DNA of 64,000 nt from positions 41,058,128-41,122,127 of the forward strand of contig CM038717.1 of the NCBI GenBank assembly GCA_021613375.1, given 5' to 3'. This document shows positions 11,510 to 22,071 of this stretch, piece after piece. Every line of letters begins with the position of its first letter. Positions within the stretch are counted from its first letter, which is position 1. The notes under the pieces are model-generated. The model was not told where the DNA came from, made no database searches, and saw only the letters and a list, made by a program, of their open reading frames with translations. Both the position numbers and the translations under genes were made by a program. The DNA comes from Megaleporinus macrocephalus (lineage: Eukaryota; Chordata; Actinopteri; Characiformes; Anostomidae).

Positions 11510-11885
11510 TAGGGCTGTGTATTGGCAAGAACCTGGTGATACAATACGTATTGTGATACAGCATTCACGATTCAATATAGTGCGATATTACAAACAAAGT
11601 GATATATTGTGATTTTTTAAATCCTACTATTAAAACACCACTGTATGAACAGGTTTGCTGATGCTTATAATAGCATTGCGCCCTTGTGCTGCTTGTTAAT
11701 GTTGGAGCGGAGCTGAAAATGGATTACAACACTGCCATCTAGTGGTCAGAGGTTTAAACACAACACACAATGATTCACTGTCTGCCAGGAATCTGTGTAT
11801 TGATACTGTGTTTTTGAGAATCGATACAGTATCACTAAACATAATATCCCGATATTCAATATTTCAATATTTTCTTACACCCCTA
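11510..11885. mobile_element. hAT-type MITE with 8-bp target-site duplication
   Basis: Ends are TAGGGCTGTG and CACCCCTA (short imperfect inverted repeats TAGGG-c/g-TGT). They are flanked on both sides by the 8-mer TTATTCAG (11502-11509 and 11886-11893), the duplication size typical of hAT transposons. The interior is AT-rich with GATACAATACGTATTGTGATAC palindromic tracts. No transposase remains. Confidence 0.85.
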
Positions 11886-11968
11886 TTATTCAGATAAATT
11901 AGATAAGGGCATAGAAATCTGATTATGGAATTTGATAAGCTGGATTTTAGCTCAGTAATATGGTTCCA

Positions 11969-12793
11969 CAGGGTCTGTCTCAAATCCTACTGAGCTCCTA
12001 CATAGGCGGCATGTTACGTCATAGTATGCGCTCCCGACATGTAGACTGTCCCAATTCTTACATACCTTAAACATGCTGCTACTGAGGAACCTTATTTACA
12101 CCTGATTTTAAGAAGCATTGAACTCTTCCTCAGCCGCTAAGACAATCCCATGATGCACTGCAGGCTAATCTAGGAGCAGTGAAGTGGTTTTAAAATGTGA
12201 GTTATTTTGATTCTCTGGAGTTTTAATGTGTTCTGGTCATATAATCACACAAAACAGTATTTTATTATCAACTCTGTAACGAGTCCTTCACCATTTACAC
12301 TTTATACTCCAGACATTAGCATTTATGCTAGCCGATTTTAAAGCCTCGGGCTATTGTTTTTGTTTTTAGCAACTAGCTAAACCACCGGTGACGTGCTGCA
12401 GTGGGGGGAACAAGCCGTGACGCAGTCTCTCTCTAACTAGAGCGTCTCAGTAATCTGTTTACACACTCACTACCTAGACAGCCTACTTACACACTCACTA
12501 CCTAGACAGCCTACTTACACACTCACTACCTAGACAGCCTACTTACACACTCACTACCTAGACAGCCTACTTACACACTCACTACCTAGACAGCCTACTT
12601 ACACACTCACTACCTAGACAGCCTACTTACACACTCACTACCTAGACAGCCTACTTACACACTACCTAGACAGCCTACTTACACACTCACTACCTAGACA
12701 GCCTACTTACACACTCACTACCTAGACAGCCTACTTACACACTCAATACCTAGACAGCCTACTTACACACTCACTAGGGTTTGAGACAGACCC
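11969..12793 (+). mobile_element. MITE with an internal 28-bp tandem array (copy 1)
   Basis: Inverted ends AGGGTCTGTCTCAAATCCTA (11969) and TAGGGTTTGAGACAGACCCT (ending 12793). The unique interior (about 11990-12455) is followed by about 11 tandem copies of the 28-bp unit ACTCACTACCTAGACAGCC... at about 12461-12775. The same element, reversed and with fewer units, lies at 29245-29970. Unmistakable fragments are at 38753-38835 and 52828-53180. Confidence 0.85.
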
Positions 12794-12795
12794 TC

Positions 12796-13683
12796 AGTCT
12801 GGACTCCTCACTCTGATTTCTTTCAGATTTCTTTTCACTCTGATTTCTTTCAGATATATAATCATAACATGCCAGCAAAACACTTTTGGAGCAGCACTGG
12901 TACCAAATACATGCTTCAGTTTTGATTTAAATGTTTATCTTGTAGATGATATATGTTCCTAATTTCAGAAAAAAGACAAAACTGTGGCCTGAAGTTTGAG
13001 TTTCACACCTGCTGTGAGTTTATTGGCCGGTTTATCTAATTACTGTCTGACGCCTGTACATACACCAAACCACTCTGGTCTTATCCAATAGTGGAGCTTG
13101 CTTCATGTGGGGCATTAGCATGCTGTGTAGGTTTCCTCTGGGTTCTCTGGTTTTCTCCAACATTCCCAAGACAGTGGGGCAAGGGGTGGGCTCCAGCACC
13201 TGCCCCCACTTATCCACAAGCCCATGAAAAATCCCCCGTAACACAGAGACTGTGACGTGCCTGGAATTCTAGAAATATTAAATATTTAAATAGAGCCAAC
13301 CAGACCTCCATGTGTTGTGAAACCACAGCCTTAAGCCTCATGTCAGGAACATTCTGGTCTTCTGGTCTTCTTGCCCCCCCAAAAGTCAGGGGAGAACTTT
13401 TTATATTGATTTATGGAAACTAAATTCAAACTAAGCTGCAAAAAGAGCTTGTTGTGATGTCACAAAAAACCCCAGCACATTTATATATGTACCTACAGCC
13501 GTTTAGCTCCACCACACTGAGTGTTTCAGCCCAGTCTGCTTTCTGATGGAAACCCAGTACAAGCCAATCAGAACAGAGCTCATTTACATATCAACTGTAA
13601 CAGCACAGTCACAGAGAAGGAGAGCTTGACTCAATTTCAAGGCAAAAAGAATTAAACACGAGATCAATGAAGGATATGGGCAC
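12796..13683. other. Intergenic spacer, no gene seen
   Basis: AT-rich unique-looking sequence with a short direct repeat (CTGATTTCTTTCAGAT, about 12813-12855). Nothing supports a gene. A short minus-strand open frame at 13032-13244 has no recognisable features. Confidence 0.3.
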
Positions 13684-15882
13684 CACCACTACACCACCAT
13701 ACTAACCACTACACCACCATACTAACCACTACACCACCATACTAACCACTACACCACCATACTAACCACTACACCACCGTACTAACCACTACACTACCGT
13801 ACTAACCACTACACCACCATACTGACCACTACACCACCATACTAACCACTACACCACCATACTAACCACTACACCACCATACTAACCACTACACCACCAT
13901 ACTAACCACTACACCACCATACTGACCACTACACCACCATACTGACCACTACACCACCATACTAACCACTACACCACCATACTAACCACTACACCACCAT
14001 ACTAACCACTACACCACCATACTAACCACTACACCACCATACTAACCACTACACCACCGTACTAACCACTACACTACCGTACTAACCACTACACCACCAT
14101 ACTAACCACTACACCACCATACTAACCACTACACCACCATACTAACCACTACACCACCATACTAACCACTACACCACCATACTAACCACTACACCACCAT
14201 ACTGACCACTACACCACCATACTGACCACTACACCACCGTACTGACCACTACACCACCGTACTGACCACTACACCACCGTACTAACCACTACACCACCGT
14301 ACTAACCACTACACCGCCGTACTAACCACTACACCACCGTACTAACCACTACACCACCATACTAACCACTACACCACCGTACTGACCACTACACCACCGT
14401 ACTAACCACTACACCACCGTACTGACCACTACACCACCATACTAACCACTACACCACCGTACTAACCACTACACCACCATACTAACCACTACACCACCAT
14501 ACTAACCACTACACCACCATACTAACCACTACACCACCATACTGACCACTACACCACCATACTGACCACTACACCACCATACTAACCACTACACCACCAT
14601 ACTAACCACTACACCACCATACTAACCACTACACCACCGTACTAACCACTACACCACCGTACTGACCACTACACCACCGTACTAACCACTACACCACCGT
14701 ACTGACCACTACACCACCTTACTAACCACTACACCACCTTACTAACCACTACACCACCATACTAACCACTACACCACCGTACTAACCACTACACCACCAT
14801 ACTAACCACTACACCACCATACTAACCACTACACCACCATACTGACCACTACACCACCTTACTAACCACTACACCACCGTACTGACCACTACACCACCGT
14901 ACTGACCACTACACCACCGTACTAACCACTACACCACCGTACTAACCACTACACCACCGTACTAACCACTACACCACCGTACTAACCACTACACCACCAT
15001 ACTAACCACTACACCACCATACTAACCACTACACCACCATACTGACCACTACACCACCATACTAACCACTACACCACCGTACTGACCACTACACCACCAT
15101 ACTAACCACTACACCACCGTACTAACCACTACACCACCGTACTAACCACTACACCACCGTACTAACCACTACACCGCCGTACTAACCACTACACCACCAT
15201 ACTGACCACTACACCACCATACTAACCACTACACCACCATACTAACCACTACACCACCATACTAACCTCTACACCACCATACTAACCTCTACACCACCAT
15301 ACTGACCACTACACCACCATACTAACCACTACACCACCGTACTGACCACTACACCACCATACTAACCACTACACCACCGTACTAACCACTACACCACCGT
15401 ACTAACCACTACACCGCCGTACTAACCACTACACCGCCGTACTAACCACTACACCGCCGTACTAACCACTACACCACCATACTAACCACTACACCACCAT
15501 ACAAACCACTACACCACCATACTGACCACTACACCACCATACTAACCACTACACCACCGTACTGACCACTACACCACCATACTAACCACTACACCACCGT
15601 ACTAACCACTACACCACCGTACTAACCACTACACCACCGTACTAACCACTACACCGCCGTACTAACCACTACACCACCATACTGACCACTACACCACCGT
15701 ACTAACCACTACACCACCATACTGACCACTACACCACCATACTAACCACTACACCACCATACTAACCACTACACCACCGTACTAACCACTACACCACCAT
15801 ACTAACCACTACACCACCATACTAACCACTACACCACCGTACTAACCACTACACCACCGTACTAACCACTACACCACTGTAA
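13684..15882. repeat. 20-bp minisatellite, about 110 copies
   Basis: Unit ACTAACCACTACACCACCAT with two main polymorphic positions (ACTAACC/ACTGACC and CCAT/CCGT) and a rarer ACACCGCCGT variant. Ordered blocks of variants repeat from 15041, 15301 and 15521, showing higher-order duplication of about 220-260 bp. The same 20-bp family recurs at 63357-64000. Confidence 0.98.
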
Positions 15883-16000
15883 ATGTTAATGTTAATATCT
15901 TGCTGGAGATAGTTTGCAGTGTGAACTGCTTTAGTACATTTTAGGCTCTTATTAATTAATTACACATAAAACATACAACCAACAACCCACTGTGAAAACA

Positions 16001-16006
16001 TTTATT
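16001..16006 (-). terminator. nsa2 polyadenylation signal
   Basis: TTTATT on the plus strand reads AATAAA on the minus strand, 318 bp beyond the nsa2 stop codon. No closer hexamer was found. Confidence 0.6.
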
Positions 16007-16323
16007 TAAAGAGCTTCATTTCTTTACAATCCACATGTTCCTCTACAGCAAGACTGTTACTCTCCAGGCCTGGAGGACCACAGCGCTGCTGAGCTTCCCT
16101 CCTGTCAGAAGAAGGAGAGGATGAGGAGCTGAAGGACGTGTGTTAGTGTCTTCCAGTCTGGAGTTGGAATCTTTAGATGATTTTGTATGCAGGTTATCCG
16201 AGGGGCAGGTGTTTTTCTCCCATTCAGGCTGGAACGTGGTTCTCCAGCGTGCTGGACGGAGATGTTGGGTCCAGTCCGAGGCTGTGCTCGCAGGCACAGT
16301 TCGTTAAACAGTTCAGAGATCAG

Positions 16324-19300
16324 TTAAACCAGCAGCACGGCGTTAATGCAGCCGTCGTTCTCGGGGTTGTTGGTCACTTGAGCGTATTTACCTGGAAGAG
16401 GGAGAGAAGCGTTAGGGATCCGGTAAGGTGACCAGAAGGACGCTGGTTTGATCCCCTGGGCCAACAGCTCACAACTGAAGCCCCATTGCTCCACAACTAA
16501 CCCCCAACTGCTCCTCTGGTGCCGTGAATAGGGCTGCCCACCGCTCTGGGCAAGTGTGCTCACTGCCCCCTAGTGTGTATTTGTGAGTGTTTCACTGCAT
16601 AGATGGGCTAAATGTGGAAGTCAGACTATCAGCAAACAGTGGCCGATTCTATTCTATTCTATTCTTTATGACCCACTGAGCAGAGAAGCATCTTATAAAA
16701 ACCTGACTGTGATGAAAACATCTCACAGAGAAATCTGACGAACAGGTGAAGCTCTTACCCCAGATGACTTTGCCGCCCTGCGTGACCAGCCCGAGCTCGC
16801 TGACGTTGACTTCGATGACTGTTCCCTTGGTGATGACTCCGAGTGTGGTGTAGAGGGGGGAGGAGGGGTTCTTCTTTACGCCCAGGATGGGCAGACAGAA
16901 CGTGGCCTTCAGCTCTGGGTGAGTGACATGAGCCTTCTTAAACCTCAAACCCTGCAAACAGACAGACGGAGGAAATCAGAGAAGCAGAAAAGTGCAGGAG
17001 AAGCTCCAGCTCCATCCCTAAACAGCTCCATCCCTAAACAGCTCCATCCCTAAACAGCTCCATCAGAAGGCGACCAAATTAAGCCGTTGCTAGAGCTGAA
17101 GTTTCCAGCCCCATCCCCATCCCGGCGGACTCCCAGGAAGATAAACAAGTGTTCGTGGAATAACAACAGTAACAACACCTGCGGGTTGAAACAAAAGTAT
17201 GGACTGGCAGGAGATCCCCAACGACAGGCTTGCAAACATCTAACTAATAACTGTGGAGTGATTTTAATCCAGTATGAATCTGCAGCGTGTGTAGTGTTTA
17301 CAGTCTGACAGTAATAACTGTGTAGTGATTATAATCCAGTATGAATCTGCAGCGTGTGTAGTGTTTACAGTCTGACAGTAATAACTGTGGAGTGATTTTA
17401 ATCCAGTATGAATCTGCAGTGTGTGTAGTGTTTACAGTCTGACAGTAATAACTGTGGAGTGATTTTAATCCAGTATGAATCTGCAGCGTGTGTAGTGTTT
17501 ACAGTCTGACAGTAATAACTGTGTAGTGATTATAATCCAGTATGAATCTGCAGCGTGTGTAGTGTTTACAGTCTGACAGTAATAACTGTGGAGTGATTAT
17601 AATCCAGTATGAATCTGCAGTGTGTGTAGTGTTTACAGTCTGACAGTAATAACTGTGGAGTGATTTTAATCCAGTATGAATCTGCAGTGTGTGTAGTGTT
17701 TACAGTCTGACAGTAATAACTGTGGAGTGATTTTAATCCAGTATGAATCTGCAGTGTGTTTAGTGTTTACAGTCTGACAGTAATAACTGTGTAGTGATTA
17801 TAATCCAGTATGAATCTGCAGCGTGTGTAGTGTTTACAGTCTGACAGTAATAACTGTGTAGTGATTATAATCCAGTATGAATCTGCAGTGTGTGTAGTGT
17901 TTACAGTCTGACAGTAATAACTGTGGAGTGATTTTAATCCAGTATGAATCTGCAGTGTGTTTAGTGTTTACAGTCTGACAGTAATAACTGTGTAGTGATT
18001 ATAATCCAGTATGAATCTGCAGCGTGTGTAGTGTTTACAGTCTGACAGTAATAACTGTGAAGTGATTATAATCCAGTATGAATCTGCAGTGTGTGTAGTG
18101 TTTACAGTCTGACAGTAATAACTGTGGAGTGATTTTAATCCAGTATGAATCTGCAGTGTGTTTAGTGTTTACAGTCTGACAGTAATAACTGTGTAGTGAT
18201 TATAATCCAGTATGAATCTGCAGCGTGTGTAGTGTTTACAGTCTGACAGTAATAACTGTGGAGTGATTATAATCCAGTATGAATCTGCAGTGTGTTTAGT
18301 GTTTACAGTCTGACAGTAATAACTGTGTAGTGATTATAATCCAGTATGAATCTGCAGCGTGTGTAGTGTTTACAGTCTGACAGTAATAACTGTGGAGTGA
18401 TTATAATCCAGTATGAATCTGCAGTGTGTTTAGTGTTTACAGTCTGACAGTAATAACTGTGTAGTGATTATAATCCAGTATGAATCTGCAGTGTGTGTAG
18501 TGTTTACAGTCTGACAGTAATAACTGTGGAGTGATTCTAATCCAGTATGAATCTGCAGTGTGTTTAGTGTTTACAGTCTGACAGTAATAACTGTGGAGTG
18601 ATTTTAATCCAGTATGAATCTGCAGTGTGTGTAGTGTTTACAGTCTGACAGTAATAACTGTGGAGTGATTTTAATCCAGTATGAATCTGCAGTGTGTGTA
18701 GTGTTTACAGTCTGACAGTAATAACTGTGGAGTGATTATAATCCAGTATGAATCTGCAGTGTGTGTAGTGTTTACAGTCTGACAGTAATAACTGTGTAGT
18801 GATTATAATCCAGTATGAATCTGCAGTGTGTGTAGTGTTTACAGTCTGACAGTAATAACTGTGGAGTGATTATAATCCAGTATGAATCTGCAGTGTGTGT
18901 AGTGTTTACAGTCTGACAGTAATAACTGTGGAGTGATTTTAATCCAGTATGAATCTGCAGTGTGTGTAGTGTTTACAGTCTGACAGTAATAACTGTGGAG
19001 TGATTTTAATCCAGTATGAATCTGCAGTGTGTGTAGTGTTTACAGTCTGACAGTAATAACTGTGGAGTGATTATAATCCAGTATGAATCTGCAGTGTGTG
19101 TAGTGTTTACAGTCTGACAGTAATAACTGTGGAGTGATTATAATCCAGTATGAATCTGCAGTGTGTGTAGTGTTTACAGTCTGACAGTAATAACTGTGGA
19201 GTGATTATAATCCAGTATGAATCTGCAGTGTGTGTAGTGTTTACAGTCTGACAGTAATAACTGTGGAGTGATTATAATCCAGTATGAATCTGCAGCGTGT

Positions 19301-21686
19301 GTAGTGTTTACAGTCTGACAGTAATAACTGTGGAGTGATTATAATCCAGTATGAATCTGCAGCCTGGTCACAGAATATATCCAGGCAAAGCTACAATCCT
19401 GTTAAAGACATTTCTTATCATGGTTCTAATCAGAGGAGCTTATTCAGATGTAAAGTCTGATGCGTGTATGGATCTGAAAGCCGGTCTCACCATCGGTCTG
19501 ATGAAGCGTTCGTATTTTGGCGGTTTGCGTGTAAATCCGTCTCCTACGAAGCAGACTTTGGTGACCATCCTCTTCCAGGCTTTCTTCTGTCTCTTTCCAG
19601 TGCGGACCACTTTCAGGACCTCCGTCTCGCCCTGAGCACGAACCTTTGGTAGTGGAACCTCCCATTTCCCCTACAAACACAAACATTTACTGAATCAGGG
19701 AGGAGATTAAGATGAAGACTAATTTAAGCTTAGCAACATAAACGCCAGGTGAGACCAAATACAAATGATAAGATTCTCATTGGACAGTTAGTCTAAACTT
19801 ACAGCCTTTTCTTTCCTCTTCTGTTTGATCATGTTGGAGAGAACCTTGGCCCGCGACTGGCCCTCTCTGTCCAGCAGGTAAGCTGGCACAGCGCCCTCTG
19901 GGGTCTTCTCGTCATCTTTCTGTTTGGTTCTTCTCTTTTCATGCATCTTAATGCTAAAAGATACAAACACAGAAAACTTACATCAACAAACTTTACACAC
20001 ACAAACGTCTCAGAACGACAGTACATACGGGTTTAATTCCAAACCAACCTCTACGTCTGGAATGATCAGAAAGATGGAGCTTAATCTACTTGCAGTCTAT
20101 GTAAAGCTGCTCTACCTGCTGAAATATACAATCACATATACGGGAAGTTCTGTTCTGATGTTGGGACGGAACCAGACCAAAGACTGCTCTGTGAGAACCC
20201 TTAACAGACACACACAGGAAGGACTGTCCACTGCAGTGAGATGACCGTTCCCACCGCAGACGTGTGCACTTACGTTTTCTTCATCTGGATCTTCTCTGCA
20301 TGTCTCTGTTTGTGGTACAGCTTGGCCTTCAGACCAATCAGCTTCTTGGCTTTGTGCGAGCGCTCGTGAGCCTCACGACTCTCCTTCTTCCTTTTCTTCT
20401 CATGGTGGTCGAGCCGGTAGCCATGGCGCTTGCGGTGTAACTCAATGTGCTCGTTCTGCGGCTGTGGACAACATTCAGCACAGCAAGGTCACAATCAGAC
20501 AGCTTGAAAATAAACAGTAACTGTGTCGCTTCCACAAATACTAAACAGGCCAAAACCTGAAACTAAATATATAATCAAACATAAAAAAATCTATCCAAGT
20601 GGGGTGGCATGTTAGCCCACCTATTTAAAGATCAGGGGAACGCTGGACTTGCCCAAAAACTATTTATAATGATGGAAAAGTTTTTAGATTAAATAGCTAT
20701 GAATATGTTACAGTTCTGGCCTAAAACGCCACACTGTTATATATTTTAATCCATTCCTAATCGACGGATATATCAAGTTTCAATTTCAAGTTTATTTGTC
20801 ATTTGCACATCATGTCAGGACATGCATGCATTGAAATGCTTGGGGTGAGGCTCAAATACAACTCTACAGCAGGGCAACATATATATATATATATATAGTA
20901 AAAATAGTGCAAACATACAATAAACAAACAAGAATTAAGTAAATATAAGATAGAATATTCACATTTAGTAAATATACAAAAATTGAACCAACATTTACAT
21001 AAGATAAGATATACAGGTGGACATATGTAGAAACTGTTGGGTGTCAAAAGGCAAAATCGTCACTATCATCATGATTACTGATATATAAACTTATAAAAGG
21101 TCCACTGGTGGATTTTACAGTAGATAAATTGTGTATATTTGTGTTTTAGGCATGGTGACCCCTGGTTCTCATCACCACAACCACAACCACCACTGTAAAC
21201 AACCTCCGCCTGCTAGGTTTACAGTACACACCTGTCAGGTCAAACCACTTGGAACGAAATTCAAAAACATGGGTGGAATTTCTTTTAGGGTCGTAAATAA
21301 CAGTAAAAAATAAGCACTTCAATTATTATATGAATCATTTTAATCTATACTAATTAACAGGTACATTACTGTTATTGTGGTTGTTGTTATTATTATAATA
21401 AGTATTATTAGCTACGATAACAACACTCAAAACAAACAACACAAACAAAAAGAAACACGATTATTTGGTGTCCTATTCAAACTGTTCACTTGGTTTCGAG
21501 CTGTTGACCCATGATTAAGGAGACTTCTCGCTTTATTGAACGTTTTAAATGAGAATATTAGTATTTAGGTCTGTTCGCTGTGTCTGTCTGTAAACACCAC
21601 ATGGTGTGACGAGCTAACACTGTTAGCCACCGAACTGCTAAACACGTCAGAGCAGCAAACGCGGACAATATTGGGTCACTTACCAT
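16324..21686 (-). CDS. nsa2: NSA2 ribosome biogenesis factor, six coding exons
   Basis: NSA2 is a nucleolar factor of pre-60S particles needed for 27S/ITS2 pre-rRNA processing. Exons in transcript order: 21684-21686 (ATG only), 20274-20461, 19803-19953, 19491-19670, 16759-16951, 16324-16391. All introns are GT-AG with matching phases. The total is 783 nt, 260 residues, equal to human NSA2. Visible landmarks: [12 protein letters not shown] start, Lys/Arg-rich N-terminal helix, [20 protein letters not shown] block, [20 protein letters not shown], then the C-terminal beta domain of the eS8/NSA2 type ending [15 protein letters not shown]. The gene is head-to-head with spout1. The intron between 16952 and 19490 carries a large 67-bp array; the others are short. 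Identification is secure from near-complete match to the family. Confidence 0.97.
16405..16670 (+). mobile_element. tRNA-derived SINE in the last nsa2 intron
   Basis: A Pol III B-box-like GGTTTGATCCC at 16445-16455, preceded by GGTGACCAGAAGG, is followed by the SINE body (GGGCAAGTGTGCTCACTGCC, then GATGGGCTAAATG) and an (ATTCT)n tail at about 16646-16668. A second copy of the head is at 47564-47720. Confidence 0.75.
17243..19362. repeat. 67-bp satellite-like array in nsa2 intron, about 32 copies
   Basis: Unit TAATAACTGTGGAGTGATTT ... CAGTCTGACAG, 67 bp and very homogeneous. Variants GGAG/GTAG, GATTTTAAT/GATTATAAT and GCGTGTG/GTGTGTT/GTGTGTG mark subtypes. From about 18170 to 18480 two subtypes alternate, giving a 134-bp dimeric higher-order unit. 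Confidence 0.97.
20755..21265. repeat. Interspersed repeats in nsa2 intron 1
   Basis: 20770-21020 begins TTTCAATTTCAAGTTTATTT and carries an (AT)n run, resembling 3' ends of fish retroelements (tentative). 21095-21265 (GTCCACTGGTGGATTTTACA, then GGCATGGTGACCCCTGG) matches 33585-33735 and, reversed, 24975-25060, so it belongs to one interspersed family. Confidence 0.5.
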
Positions 21687-22071
21687 TTCGGACGGCGGTG
21701 TTTACGTCTTCAGGAGGAGGTAAAGGTGGGAGTATTTGGTGGATGAGGTTTCTGGTGGTAGAAAAGGGCGATTTCTGTTTGTTTTTAAAGACTTTCGGGA
21801 TCTCGATGTTACTCTTCCCGACGCCCCGAGCTTGAGAGGAAGTGCGTCACGAAAAGTGTTCCGGGTAAAAGAGTTCCACCGAACACAACACACGCCTCGG
21901 AGCGCGAAGCATGCGCAGTATCTCCAGCTATCGTGTTTAATCTCATTTCAGTTTTTTAATATATATTTATATGTGTGTAACTTACACTTAGTTTACGTGT
22001 GTTAAAACAAGCGAGAACGAAGACTGGACTGTCCACTTGTTTTTGTGTCTGGACACTAGGAGGTCCGCAGC
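21687..22071. promoter_or_regulatory. Bidirectional nsa2/spout1 promoter
   Basis: Only 385 bp separate the two divergent start codons. The interval is CpG-rich and contains an ETS-like GGAAGTG at 21838-21844, an overlapping TGCGTCAC CRE-like site, and an NRF1-like GCATGCGCA at 21909-21917. There is no TATA box. Divergent housekeeping promoters commonly look like this; transcription starts are inferred. Confidence 0.65.

Noticed and set aside
13684..15882. CRISPR-like or satellite-centromere interpretation of the 20-bp array
   Set aside because: There are no spacers and the unit is contiguous; this is a eukaryotic intergenic minisatellite of only 2.2 kb.
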